Notes: generated by a model from the letters alone, not told the origin. A stretch of 64,000 nt of DNA from Chitinophagales bacterium (GCA_019694975.1 JAIBAY010000001.1:440732-504731), one strand, 5' to 3'. Shown: positions 36,879 through 46,212, counted from the stretch's first letter. Numbers and translations are program-made.

Positions 36879-37475
36879 ATGATGAAACCAGCCGGAAATC
36901 AACTATCAAAAACAGTCACCGGTATGTTCATAGCAGCAACATTAGCTATGAACTCCTGCCAGATGACTCCTGCATCCAATGGGAATCCAACTTATTTCGA
37001 CCTTTCAGGTTTCCTGGATCAGCAGGTGGAAACATTATATAAGGATTCATTTCTTGTATTGAAAACATCCAGTATTAACCTCAATACTGATCAGCATGAA
37101 ATGCCATGGACGGACTGGCGAAAGGAGTTGTCGTTGTTCTATGCTTCAGACATAAATAAGGTGGCATATTCCGGAAAATATAAGGCAGACACCATCTTCA
37201 TTGACAGCACTCAAAAACAAATCGTGTATCGCAGTACGGATCCCAAACTACGAACATCATTGATGGAAATTACATTTACACTGCCGGAAGAAACCGTAAA
37301 ACTTATTCATATCAATAACCAGTCACAAAATATTATCTATTCCAATACGGAAGATCTTTACCTCGAACCTCTTAAAACTTACATCATCAAATCAAAACAG
37401 CAAATGATCCTTTTTGGCGTAACAGATCTTGCAGTGAAAGGCGATTTCGTGCAAAAGCAACGGAGCTATTTTTAA
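36879..37475 (+). CDS. unknown lipoprotein
   Basis: A 198-residue protein with a lipoprotein signal peptide (lipobox A-M-N-S-C, C27), so probably attached to the outer membrane. The mature part looks beta-rich (for example DTIFIDSTQKQIVYRS and SLMEITFTLPEETVKLIH) with no catalytic motif I recognise. It follows gpmI by 37 bases and is probably on the same transcript. Whether it acts with the downstream NlpC/P60 protein is unknown. Confidence 0.7.
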   Translation: MMKPAGNQLSKTVTGMFIAATLAMNSCQMTPASNGNPTYFDLSGFLDQQVETLYKDSFLVLKTSSINLNTDQHEMPWTDWRKELSLFYASDINKVAYSGKYKADTIFIDSTQKQIVYRSTDPKLRTSLMEITFTLPEETVKLIHINNQSQNIIYSNTEDLYLEPLKTYIIKSKQQMILFGVTDLAVKGDFVQKQRSYF

Positions 37476-37671
37476 TGCTGCAATCAATGCAGCCTGCAGC
37501 AGAAAAAGCAATCACTGATCAGCGATTTTTGAGCGAATTAAAATTCATTGCTTCATCCATTACTGCAAAACTGCATGTACTGCAACAGCGTGAAATTTCT
37601 TTCCTTAGTTTTACGATGATTGTGATCGCAAACCGCATTGTTAAAATAACTTCAAAAGAAATTTACTACCC

Positions 37672-38448
37672 TTGAATTTTGCCATTTGTGATTTGTCGGT
37701 AATTCCCCTGCGCGCGGAAACTTCTGAAAAGAGCGAGATGATTTCTCAGATCCTTTTTGGTGAAGTGATGGAAGTGCAGGAACGTGCGAAGCAATGGCTG
37801 CGTATCCGCTCCTACTGGGACAGTTACGACGGCTGGATTGATGAAAAACAGGTACAGCCCATCACACTGAAAACTTTCAGGGAACTGACAGCAGCACCCA
37901 ATTCCTGCACCATTGATACCACCGGCATTGCGCAAAGCAAATTCCGGTCGTTGCAGCTGCTGACCGGCAGTTCCTTACCCTTTTACCGCGATGGCAGTTT
38001 CAGGATCAATGAAGAAGAATTTACTTACAACGGACGGGTGGCTGATCCTGCATCACCCGGTGCGTCTGAACAAATACCCGCATTTGCCCGCAGCTTTCTC
38101 AATACACCCTATCTGTGGGGTGGCAGATCAGTCTTCGGCATTGACTGTTCCGGTTTTACCAATGTGGTGTTCAAGCTCGCAGGAATACAGCTTCGCCGCG
38201 ATGCATGGCAACAGAGTGAGCAAGGGGTATTAATCAGCTTCATCGATCAGGCACGTGCCGGAGACCTTGCATTTTTTCAAAATGAAGAAGGAAGAATTAA
38301 TCATGTAGGCATTATCCTGGAAAATCAACAGATCATTCATGCTTCCGGCCGTGTAAGGATTGATACGATTGATCATTATGGCATCTTCCAAGAAGAACAA
38401 AAGAAGTATTCCCATCAGCTGAGGCTGATAAAAAGAATGATCAGCTGA
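37672..38448 (+). CDS. SH3-NlpC/P60 cysteine peptidase
   Basis: A 258-residue protein with an N-terminal bacterial SH3 domain (about 5-65), a second SH3-like linker (about 85-125) and a C40 NlpC/P60 domain (about 133-255). Catalytic residues are C159 (FGIDCSGF), H211 (NHVG) and probably H223. NlpC/P60 enzymes cut gamma-glutamyl-diaminopimelate bonds in peptidoglycan peptides. The start is TTG at 37672: an in-frame TAA at 37642 excludes longer forms, and the N terminus FAICDLSVIPLRAE matches relatives. No signal peptide is present, so it probably trims imported muropeptides in the cytosol. Confidence 0.9.
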   Translation: MNFAICDLSVIPLRAETSEKSEMISQILFGEVMEVQERAKQWLRIRSYWDSYDGWIDEKQVQPITLKTFRELTAAPNSCTIDTTGIAQSKFRSLQLLTGSSLPFYRDGSFRINEEEFTYNGRVADPASPGASEQIPAFARSFLNTPYLWGGRSVFGIDCSGFTNVVFKLAGIQLRRDAWQQSEQGVLISFIDQARAGDLAFFQNEEGRINHVGIILENQQIIHASGRVRIDTIDHYGIFQEEQKKYSHQLRLIKRMIS

Positions 38449-38497
38449 AGTGAAAATTTAGTGACAAAAACAGAAGTGCCAACCAATACGAAGACGT

Positions 38498-40003
38498 GTG
38501 ATCAAAATACTTTCTGCAACTCAGATAAAGGAAGCCGATCAATATACCATTGAACACGAACCTGTACTGAGCGTTGATCTGATGGAGCGTGCCGCTGAAG
38601 CATTTACAAGTGTGTTTGTATCATCCTATTCGGTGGAAAGCAGCGTTTATCTCTTCTGCGGATTTGGAAATAACGGTGGAGACGGCCTTGCCATTGCCCG
38701 GTTGTTACAGCAAAAAAATTACCGGACAACCGTTTATCTGCTTGCCGGCGACCAGCAATATTCCCCCGATCTGCAGGTAAACCTTTCTCGCCTGCAGCAA
38801 ATTGATGCTTCAGCTGTACATACGATTACGGATGAGGCAGACTTCCCGGCAATAGAACATGATGCGGTGATTATCGACGCGCTGTTTGGATCAGGCCTCA
38901 ACCGGCCCTTGTCAGGTCTGCCGGCAAAGCTTGTGGGTTATCTTAATAAACAGCTATGCATCCGTGTTGCTGTTGACATTCCAAGTGGTTTGTTTGCTGA
39001 TCGCTGGAGTAGCGGCGATGTATTGATGGCGCATCATACGATTACCTTTCAACAACCGAAGCTGTCTTTTTTATTTCCGGAGAACGCAATGACAGCAGGC
39101 CGGCTTGATATCGTTTCCATCGGCTTGCACGAGGGCTTCCTGCAAGCCGTTACCACTGATCATTTTATTACCGAACAGAAGGACATTCGGATGATATTGA
39201 TGAACCGCGGGAAGTTTGATCACAAAGGAAAATTCGGTCATGCATTTATTCATGCCGGAAGCCTGGAAAAGATGGGCGCGGCTATCCTCTGCGGAAAAGC
39301 ATGCATGCGCGCCGGCGCAGGACTTACCACGCTACTGGCAGGTGAAACTACAGTAGCCACTCTCAACATCGCCATTCCGGAAGCGATGACTATGACGTTA
39401 GGCACCAGGCATAAAAAATCAATTAACCGGGATGCTTTCTCTGCTGCCGGTTTGGGGCCTGGGATTGGTACAGGAAAATCTGCCACCACTGCGCTGCTTG
39501 CATTAATGAAAAACATGACTGTTCCGGCAGTCTTTGATGCAGATGCCCTGAATATTATTTCAAGACAGAAGAAAGGCATGCGTATGCTTCCTGTCAACAG
39601 TATCATCACACCGCATCTCAAAGAATTTGAAAGGCTGGCAGGGCCCACTTACAACTGGCAAGACAGGCATGAGTTGCAATTGAAGCTTTCAAAACAACAT
39701 TCCATTTACATTGTGCTGAAAGGAGCTTACACCTGCATTACCACACCTGAAGGCATCAGTTACTTTAATCCAACAGGCAATCCGGGAATGGCGAAAGGCG
39801 GCAGTGGCGACGTGCTCACAGGTATTATTACGGGCTTGCTGGCACAACATTATGATCAACTGAATGCCTGCCTCCTTGGCGTCTATCTGCATGGCTTAGC
39901 CGGTGATCTGGCTATGGAAAAGGAATCAGAACAATCTTTGCTCGCAGGTGATATCATTGCCTCCATTGGTGCCGCATTTAATACTTTGTCAGCTGAACAG
40001 TAG
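38498..40003 (+). CDS. nnr: bifunctional NAD(P)HX epimerase/dehydratase
   Basis: A 501-residue repair enzyme for hydrated NADH and NADPH. The N-terminal YjeF_N epimerase domain (about 1-210) has the GNNGGDG nucleotide loop (57-63), and the C-terminal ribokinase-like ADP-dependent dehydratase domain (about 225-500) has NPGMAKGGSGDVLTG with its catalytic aspartate. Translation begins with GTG at 38498. It ends 19 bases before the next lipoprotein gene. Confidence 0.95.
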   Translation: MIKILSATQIKEADQYTIEHEPVLSVDLMERAAEAFTSVFVSSYSVESSVYLFCGFGNNGGDGLAIARLLQQKNYRTTVYLLAGDQQYSPDLQVNLSRLQQIDASAVHTITDEADFPAIEHDAVIIDALFGSGLNRPLSGLPAKLVGYLNKQLCIRVAVDIPSGLFADRWSSGDVLMAHHTITFQQPKLSFLFPENAMTAGRLDIVSIGLHEGFLQAVTTDHFITEQKDIRMILMNRGKFDHKGKFGHAFIHAGSLEKMGAAILCGKACMRAGAGLTTLLAGETTVATLNIAIPEAMTMTLGTRHKKSINRDAFSAAGLGPGIGTGKSATTALLALMKNMTVPAVFDADALNIISRQKKGMRMLPVNSIITPHLKEFERLAGPTYNWQDRHELQLKLSKQHSIYIVLKGAYTCITTPEGISYFNPTGNPGMAKGGSGDVLTGIITGLLAQHYDQLNACLLGVYLHGLAGDLAMEKESEQSLLAGDIIASIGAAFNTLSAEQ

Positions 40004-40022
40004 CAAGACCTTCCTGCTCTCA

Positions 40023-40592
40023 ATGATCGTGCTGATGCTGCTGGCTTCCTGCAGCACACAAAAGAAGACTGCCGCTTCAAAGCCTGATGCATCAAGGTCA
40101 ATCAATAAACCACCTCCTTCCGGCCTTAGCGGAAAAGCCCGTGAGCTTGATGCCATAAACGCCGCAAGGCTGGTTGCTTACCAGGAAAAATACCAGGGAG
40201 TGCTGGGATCGCAGACTGCCGTAAATAACCTTGCACTCTTCGACTTTATTGACGAATGGATGTATACGCCTTACCAGTATGGCGGCAATTCAAAATCAGG
40301 GATCGATTGCTCGAGGCTGTCTATTTTGTTGCTGCAGGAAGTGTATCATAAATCCGTTACCGGCAGTTCCGCCGACATTTCAAGGCAGACGGAACCCGTC
40401 GCAAAAAACAAACTTAAAGAAGGGGATCTTGTATTCTTCGATATCAACAGTGATGAAGTGAGTCACATGGGAGTGTACCTTGCAAATGACAAGTTTATTC
40501 ACTCCACCGCGAAGGCTGGTGTGATCATCAGTGATCTGAATGATGCCTATTATAGCAAATATTTCACCGGAGGTGGAAGGGTGAAACAATGA
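40023..40592 (+). CDS. NlpC/P60 lipoprotein peptidase
   Basis: About 189 residues from the ATG at 40023. This start gives a short lipoprotein signal peptide (MIVLMLLASC, C10). A longer frame overlapping nnr exists but lacks a sensible signal. After a serine/alanine/proline-rich linker (about 15-40) comes a C40 domain (about 65-189) with C96 in SGIDCSRL, H148 (SHMG) and H160 (FIHS). It probably acts on periplasmic peptidoglycan. It is the second NlpC/P60 gene in 3 kb, on the other side of nnr from the first. Confidence 0.87.
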   Translation: MIVLMLLASCSTQKKTAASKPDASRSINKPPPSGLSGKARELDAINAARLVAYQEKYQGVLGSQTAVNNLALFDFIDEWMYTPYQYGGNSKSGIDCSRLSILLLQEVYHKSVTGSSADISRQTEPVAKNKLKEGDLVFFDINSDEVSHMGVYLANDKFIHSTAKAGVIISDLNDAYYSKYFTGGGRVKQ

Positions 40593-40788
40593 ACCCTGCT
40601 TTGTTCATTCATCGATTCTGCCATTTGCCGGTAAAATGAATGTGTAACGATAACGACCTGCCGAAGCGGCGTAACCTACATTTTGCATTTTCAAACGTCA
40701 ACTTAAAAATTGAAGGCACGGCATTTCCTGATAAATCCGACAACTAGTCAAATGAGCATCCCTTGCAATAAAAAATGACAGGTCCCGG

Positions 40789-40802
40789 AAAAACCGGTTT
40801 TT
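40789..40802. promoter_or_regulatory. 14-bp perfect palindrome upstream of purB
   Basis: AAAAACCGGTTTTT is perfectly self-complementary. Its end lies 24 bases before the purB -7 element, covering the -33 region, so a bound protein would block or recruit polymerase. No known purine regulator of this phylum is assigned to it by me. Confidence 0.35.
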
Positions 40803-40826
40803 ACCACGCAGATAATTCTGCTCGCT

Positions 40827-40835
40827 TATCTTTGC
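40827..40835 (+). promoter_or_regulatory. -7 element of purB, implying a leaderless message
   Basis: TATCTTTGC matches TAnnTTTG exactly and ends only 3 bases before the ATG at 40839. Transcription would start at or very near the A of the ATG. No TTTG is seen at the usual distance. Confidence 0.45.
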
Positions 40836-40838
40836 GTG

Positions 40839-42191
40839 ATGAAGCTCACACCGCTCACTGCCATTTCTCCTGTTGACGGCAGATACCGTGATAAGATCAG
40901 TGCACTGTCGCAATATTTTTCTGAATATGCACTTATCCGTTACCGTATACTGGTGGAAGTCGAATACTTTATTGCCTTGGCATCGCAGGGCATTCCCGCT
41001 CTGAAGACCTTTGATCATAATATTGTTGAAGACATACGTGCATTGTACAGGCATTTTACCGAAGCTGATGCCTTACGCATCAAGGAGATCGAAAAAGTCA
41101 CTAATCACGATGTAAAAGCAGTGGAATATTTCCTGCGCGAAAAATTTGAGTTGATGGGATGTGGTGCATTTGTAGAATACATTCACTTCGGCCTCACCTC
41201 GCAGGACATCAACAATACGGCGATCCCGCAGCTGCTCAGAGACTACCTGGTACAGGATTACAAGCAATTGCTCACGCAGGTGACCGGGCTGATCAAAGAA
41301 AAATCACTGGCCTGGAAAAATGTGGCCATGCTGGCCCGGACACATGGTCAACCCGCTTCACCCACTATTTTGGGGAAAGAACTTTATGTATTTGCAGAAC
41401 GGCTGATGGTGCAGTATGAACAACTGGCAGCGATACCGTTCTCAGCAAAATTCGGTGGTGCCACGGGCAACTTCAATGCGCATATTGTTGCTTTTCCGGA
41501 TACAGACTGGAAGGCCTTCGCCGATTTATTTGTGAATCAGACGCTGGGCCTGAAGCGTTCACAGCATACTACGCAAATTGAACATTACGATAATCTTGCG
41601 GCCACCTTCGATGCGCTGAAGCGAATCAACACCATCCTGATTGATCTCTGCCGCGATGTATGGCTCTATATCTCCATGGATTATTTCAAGCAAACAATTA
41701 AAGCCGGTGAAGTCGGGTCGTCGGCTATGCCACATAAAGTAAATCCGATAGATTTTGAAAATGCTGAAGGAAACCTTGGCATCGCGAATGCCCTCTTTGA
41801 ACATTTTTCTTCAAAACTACCGGTATCGAGGTTGCAGCGCGATCTGACGGATTCCACTGTATTGAGAAACATCGGTGTACCGATTGCACATACGGCTATT
41901 GCACTGCAATCGATCCTGAAAGGATTAAACAAATTGATTTTAAATGAAGCAGCCCTGCAATACGATCTCGACAACAACTGGGCGGTGGTGGCAGAAGCCA
42001 TTCAAACCATCCTGCGACGGGAGAATTATCCTGACCCTTACAATACCCTTAAAGAATTAACACGCAATAACCATAAGATTACGAAGCATGATATAGATGC
42101 TTTTATTCTTACGCTGAATGTGAGTGATGCAGTAAAAGACGAACTGAGGAAGATAAGCCCGAATAACTATACCGGCACATTTACCATCTAG
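40839..42191 (+). CDS. purB: adenylosuccinate lyase
   Basis: A protein of about 450 residues that acts twice in purine synthesis (SAICAR to AICAR, adenylosuccinate to AMP). The fumarase/aspartase-superfamily signature GSSAMPHKVNP (about 293-303) and the catalytic-histidine segment RTHGQPASP (about 167-175) are present. The length and the N terminus (LTAISPVDGRYRDK) match the long PurB form. A GTG lies three bases upstream of the ATG in frame. The ATG is preferred. The -7 element abuts the start codon. Confidence 0.97.
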   Translation: MKLTPLTAISPVDGRYRDKISALSQYFSEYALIRYRILVEVEYFIALASQGIPALKTFDHNIVEDIRALYRHFTEADALRIKEIEKVTNHDVKAVEYFLREKFELMGCGAFVEYIHFGLTSQDINNTAIPQLLRDYLVQDYKQLLTQVTGLIKEKSLAWKNVAMLARTHGQPASPTILGKELYVFAERLMVQYEQLAAIPFSAKFGGATGNFNAHIVAFPDTDWKAFADLFVNQTLGLKRSQHTTQIEHYDNLAATFDALKRINTILIDLCRDVWLYISMDYFKQTIKAGEVGSSAMPHKVNPIDFENAEGNLGIANALFEHFSSKLPVSRLQRDLTDSTVLRNIGVPIAHTAIALQSILKGLNKLILNEAALQYDLDNNWAVVAEAIQTILRRENYPDPYNTLKELTRNNHKITKHDIDAFILTLNVSDAVKDELRKISPNNYTGTFTI

Positions 42192-42257
42192 TTTTCCAGC
42201 CGTTATACCTCACTGTTAAATTCATACCGACCCGTATTTATTACAAGAGCAACGTGC

Positions 42258-42452
42258 ATGGCGCCATTAAAAGAAGGGATTGATTATTATGTAAACAGTG
42301 ACGGACTGTTTGTATTTACCGCTGCCTATCACCTGAAAAGAGGATTCTGCTGCAAAAGTGGTTGCCTGCATTGTCCGTATGGTTTCAACAGGCAATCCGA
42401 CGAAAAAGAGGTGAGCACGACGGGAAAAAATAAAAGTTCTGCAATTACTTGA
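42258..42452 (+). CDS. DUF5522 miniprotein
   Basis: A 64-residue protein of the DUF5522 type, a small Bacteroidota family of unknown function. The core is about residues 8-45: DYYVNSDGLFVFTAAYHLKRG then CCxxxCxxC in FCCKSGCLHCPYGF. The four clustered cysteines suggest a metal site (zinc or iron-sulfur), by inference. The lysine-rich tail is variable. Its 3' end overlaps the convergent permease gene by 8 bases. Confidence 0.8.
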   Translation: MAPLKEGIDYYVNSDGLFVFTAAYHLKRGFCCKSGCLHCPYGFNRQSDEKEVSTTGKNKSSAIT

Positions 42453-43668
42453 AGCGAATGGCTTTCACGGGTGTTATGCGGGCCACAAGGTATGAAGGTA
42501 TAATCAGCGTCAGCAGGCAGATGAGCATTGTTCCGGCATTGATAGCCAGTATATAAACCGGATCCATCAGCACAGGTGCCACGGATACATAGTAGGATTC
42601 CTCCGGCAGGGTGATGATCTGCAGGTATTTCTGCGCAAGGCATAAACCGATGCCGAAAATATTTCCCAGCAACAGGCCAAGGCCGGTGATATAGGCAGCG
42701 TGATACAGGAATATCCTGCGGATCATCCAATCTGAAGCTCCAAGAGATTTCAGGATACCAATCATGTTGGTTCGTTCAAGAATAAGGATGAGCAGAACGG
42801 TGGTCATATTAATTATCGCCACGAGTATCATAAGCAGTATGATCACAATCTCATTCATCGTCTGAAGGTCAAGCCAGTCGAATAAATTTGGATTCACCTG
42901 CTTCATTGTCTTCGCTTCCAGTTCCTGCCCAATGTATTCGCTGTTGATCAGGGCTCCCATCCTGTCCAGTTCACTGACGTTATTGATAAAGATTTCAAAG
43001 CCGCCTACTTCACTGCTTGTCCAGTTATTTATTTTCTGCAGTAAGGCTATATCTACAATAGCATAAAGACGGTCATACTCATCAAGTCCTGTTTTATAGA
43101 TTCCGGCGACAGTGAGTTTCCGGTAACGCATCGGCTGTTGTACAAAATATACAATCACATCATCGCCCACTTTCAGGTTTAACCGGCCGGCAGTAGTCCT
43201 GGAAATCATGATCTGCCTGCGTGCAGCGGAATCACCTGCAAGGAGTATTTTTCCTTCCACGAGGTAATTTTTCAGAAATGTCCAGTCGAAATCGTTTGCA
43301 ATGCCACGCAGTACGATGCCTTCGATTTCCTTATTTGTTTTCAGGATACCTGCTTTTGTGGCAAACACCTGAATATGCCGGATACCGGGTACTTTTTCCA
43401 GTTTCGGATAAAATGGCTGACTGACTGAAATGGGAATTTCGCCATACGACCTGCCCTGTTCCATGCTCCTGACCGTTATATGTCCCCAGAATCCAAATAC
43501 CTTCTCACTTATTTCCTGCTGAAATCCATTCACTATTGCTCCTGCCACAATCATAACCGCCACACTTAGTGCCACTGCAGTTACTGCCACACGAACAATA
43601 AGCCGTGAAAAAGATTTGCCGGTTGAAAATGCCAGTCGCCGCGCAATAAAATAGGATATCTTCATCAT
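42445..43668 (-). CDS. FtsX/LolC-E-like ABC transporter permease
   Basis: A 407-residue inner-membrane permease of the MacB/LolC/LolE class. One N-terminal helix (about 24-46), a large periplasmic MacB-PCD-like domain (about 50-270), then three C-terminal helices (about 275-400) with the FtsX-type turn LKSLGASDWMIRRIFL. These proteins move lipoproteins or other substrates out of the inner membrane, driven by a separate ATPase. The ATPase is not adjacent. Starts at 43668 or 43665. Lipoprotein release is the likeliest role given the rich lipoprotein content nearby, but substrate is unproven. Confidence 0.88.
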   Translation of the reverse strand: MMKISYFIARRLAFSTGKSFSRLIVRVAVTAVALSVAVMIVAGAIVNGFQQEISEKVFGFWGHITVRSMEQGRSYGEIPISVSQPFYPKLEKVPGIRHIQVFATKAGILKTNKEIEGIVLRGIANDFDWTFLKNYLVEGKILLAGDSAARRQIMISRTTAGRLNLKVGDDVIVYFVQQPMRYRKLTVAGIYKTGLDEYDRLYAIVDIALLQKINNWTSSEVGGFEIFINNVSELDRMGALINSEYIGQELEAKTMKQVNPNLFDWLDLQTMNEIVIILLMILVAIINMTTVLLILILERTNMIGILKSLGASDWMIRRIFLYHAAYITGLGLLLGNIFGIGLCLAQKYLQIITLPEESYYVSVAPVLMDPVYILAINAGTMLICLLTLIIPSYLVARITPVKAIRFK

Positions 43669-43942
43669 CGGGAATTCATAGCACCTCCATCACAATGCAT
43701 TTTTATGCTGCAGACAATTTCCATTAACATTCATTCATAACGACATACTTCGGTAATTTCGCCAGGTACCGCTGATGAAAGCCGGCGACCTCTTCTGCAA
43801 ATCAATGCAACCGGATCAAAACAGAATCTGCTTACAGTGCGTTGGCATTTCCGCGTTACTGTTTCTCAGCTTAGAAATCGAACCCGGCTTCCGGTGCAGC
43901 AGGTTGTCTTACCTTTATCGTTTTCATCTCAGCGCTAAATTT

Positions 43943-45160
43943 ATGCAAATAAGCAGTTACCGGCTTACATCCGTTTCTAAAAAGACTATTGCACTGTTTG
44001 CAATATTGGTTATTTCTCACTGTATGCGGCCCGGTTTTTCTTCCGCAAACGTTGTGGTTGGCGCCGAGAGGATGGATCAGTACCTGCCGTCACTGAAGGG
44101 CAAAGAGATTGCACTCGTGGTGAATCAAACTTCTGTTGTTGGCAAAAAGCATCTCGCCGATACACTGACAGATCTCGGCATCCACATCAAAAAAATATTT
44201 GCACCTGAACACGGTTTCAGGGGAGATGCCGATGCAGGGGAAAACATTGCAGGAAGCATTGATGAAAGAACCGGTATAGCCATCGTCTCTATCTATGGCA
44301 ACAAACTAAAGCCGGCGCCGGAAGATCTTGCCGGCATTGACCTCGTTGTATATGACATACAGGATGTTGGGGTCAGGTTTTATACTTACATCTCCACCTT
44401 GCATTACGTGGTGGAGGCCTGTGCTGAAAACAACAAACCATTGCTTGTCCTCGACCGGCCGAATCCGAATGGATACTATGTAGATGGTCCGGTATTGCAG
44501 CCGGCCTATGCTTCCTTTGTAGGCATGGATCCTGTGCCGGTAGTTTACGGGATGACACCTGCTGAGTATGCCCGCATGCTGGTCGGCGAACAATGGCTGG
44601 CCACGAAAGCAGTCTGCAATCTCAGTTATATTTTATGCGAAGGGTATGATCATTCCACATTTTACGATTTGCCCATCCAACCTTCGCCCAACCTTCGATC
44701 CATGACAGCCATCCATTTGTATCCATCCATTTGTTTACTGGAAGGAACACCTGTGAGTGTAGGGCGCGGCACTGACCGTCCGTTTATGCTCATCGGCTAT
44801 CCCGGATTTAAAAATGGCAATGCCGGATTCAATCCGAAAAGCATGGCCGGCGCAAAAGAACCTCCTTACCTGAACCAGGTCTGCAAAGGCTATGATTTGT
44901 CGGGGTTGAATACCGGATTCTTCCGTGATAATCCAAGGCTGATGCTGCATTGGGTAGTAGATTTTTATACTTCGTACCCGGAAAAGGATAAATTCTTCAC
45001 TGCATTTTTTGATAAGCTGGCAGGAACGGATCATTTACGAAAACAAATACAGGCCGGAACGCCTGAAATGGAGATCCGCAGAAGCTGGGAACCGGCCCTG
45101 ACACAGTTCAAAACCTTGCGGAAGAAATATTTATTGTATCCTGATTTCGCGGGCGGCTGA
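43943..45160 (+). CDS. DUF1343 exo-N-acetylmuramidase-like protein (NamZ family)
   Basis: About 405 residues from ATG 43943. The frame is open back to 43775, but only the internal start yields a signal peptide (hydrophobic ALFAILVISHC, cleavage near S-S-A-N). DUF1343 was shown to be the NamZ (glycoside hydrolase family 171) type that releases terminal MurNAc from peptidoglycan fragments. Family landmarks here: IALVVNQTSVV, FAPEHGFRGDADAGE, DIQDVGVRFYTYISTLHYV, DRPNP and the C-terminal LEGTPVSVGRGTDRPF. It probably works in cell-wall recycling, beside other wall enzymes in the window. A TAATTTCGCC element at 43755-43764 might be its -7. Confidence 0.87.
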   Translation: MQISSYRLTSVSKKTIALFAILVISHCMRPGFSSANVVVGAERMDQYLPSLKGKEIALVVNQTSVVGKKHLADTLTDLGIHIKKIFAPEHGFRGDADAGENIAGSIDERTGIAIVSIYGNKLKPAPEDLAGIDLVVYDIQDVGVRFYTYISTLHYVVEACAENNKPLLVLDRPNPNGYYVDGPVLQPAYASFVGMDPVPVVYGMTPAEYARMLVGEQWLATKAVCNLSYILCEGYDHSTFYDLPIQPSPNLRSMTAIHLYPSICLLEGTPVSVGRGTDRPFMLIGYPGFKNGNAGFNPKSMAGAKEPPYLNQVCKGYDLSGLNTGFFRDNPRLMLHWVVDFYTSYPEKDKFFTAFFDKLAGTDHLRKQIQAGTPEMEIRRSWEPALTQFKTLRKKYLLYPDFAGG

Positions 45161-45217
45161 ACGACGGATATACCGAAGCGCAGCAACAGCAAATCAATAA
45201 AAAGGAAAAGTTATCAA

Positions 45218-46150
45218 ATGAATGCACCTGAGCAGAAACTGAAGATTGTATTCATGGGCACGCCGGAGTTTGCCGTTCCCTCACTGCAACTATTGCTGCA
45301 AGCGCAATATAATATCGTTGCCGTCATTACTGCGCCCGACAAACCTGCCGGACGTGGTTTGCACCTTCAACAATCGGCAGTGAAAAAATTTGCCGTTGAA
45401 AACGGGCTGCCTCTCTTTCAACCGGTTAAGTTAAAAGATGATGCATTCATTCACGGCCTCCGTGCTTTGCAACCAGATCTGCAAATTGTTGTTGCCTTCA
45501 GAATGCTGCCCGAAGTGATTTGGCAATTGCCTTCCCTCGGAACATTCAACCTGCATGCATCGCTCTTGCCGCAATATCGCGGCGCGGCGCCTATTAACTG
45601 GGCTATTATGAATGGAGAAAAAGAAACGGGTGTGACAACATTTTTCCTGCAACATGAAATTGACACCGGTAAAATACTTTTCCGGGAAAAGCTGCAGATA
45701 GGAGAAAATGAAACCGCCGGCGAACTACACGATCGGCTGAAGATGACAGGCGCCGGATTGGTGCTGAAGACAGTCAAGGCCATTGAAAGCGGCAACTATC
45801 CTCAGCTTCAGCAGGAAGAAAGCGTTGACCTGAAAAAAGCGCCGAAGATTTTCAGCCACCATTGCCGGATTGACTGGCATCAGCCGGTGCATGTTATCTT
45901 TAACCAGATACGGGGATTAGCTCCCTATCCTTCCGCTTTCACCATGGTGAAGGGCAAGGTGATGAAGATACTCTCTGCAAAAAAAATAATTGCATCACAC
46001 ACCCTGCCGGCCGGAACCATTTCCACGGATGGAAAAACATACCTCCATTTTGCAGCGGCTGATGGAATGATTGCCGTAGAAGAATTGAAAATGGAAGGCA
46101 AAAAACAAATGCAGGTGCAGGAATTCTTACGCGGCTTCCGCCTTGATTAG
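45218..46150 (+). CDS. fmt: methionyl-tRNA formyltransferase
   Basis: A 310-residue enzyme that formylates initiator Met-tRNA. The N-terminal Rossmann-like domain starts IVFMGTPEFAVPSL and carries the catalytic set N111, H113 (NLHASLLPQYRG) and D149. The C-terminal OB-type domain binds the tRNA. The length is standard. It follows the NamZ-like gene by 57 bases on the same strand. The usual partner def (peptide deformylase) is not in the window. Confidence 0.96.
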   Translation: MNAPEQKLKIVFMGTPEFAVPSLQLLLQAQYNIVAVITAPDKPAGRGLHLQQSAVKKFAVENGLPLFQPVKLKDDAFIHGLRALQPDLQIVVAFRMLPEVIWQLPSLGTFNLHASLLPQYRGAAPINWAIMNGEKETGVTTFFLQHEIDTGKILFREKLQIGENETAGELHDRLKMTGAGLVLKTVKAIESGNYPQLQQEESVDLKKAPKIFSHHCRIDWHQPVHVIFNQIRGLAPYPSAFTMVKGKVMKILSAKKIIASHTLPAGTISTDGKTYLHFAAADGMIAVEELKMEGKKQMQVQEFLRGFRLD

Positions 46151-46212
46151 CTTTTCACAAATCAGGCTTGAGTGGAATAGCTGCTTATCTTCATCAATGC
46201 CACATTCACATT

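Noticed and set aside
37475..37675. 66-codon frame between the lipoprotein and the SH3-NlpC gene
   Set aside because: Overlaps the lipoprotein stop and the NlpC start, has no motif, and its composition is unlike neighbouring proteins.
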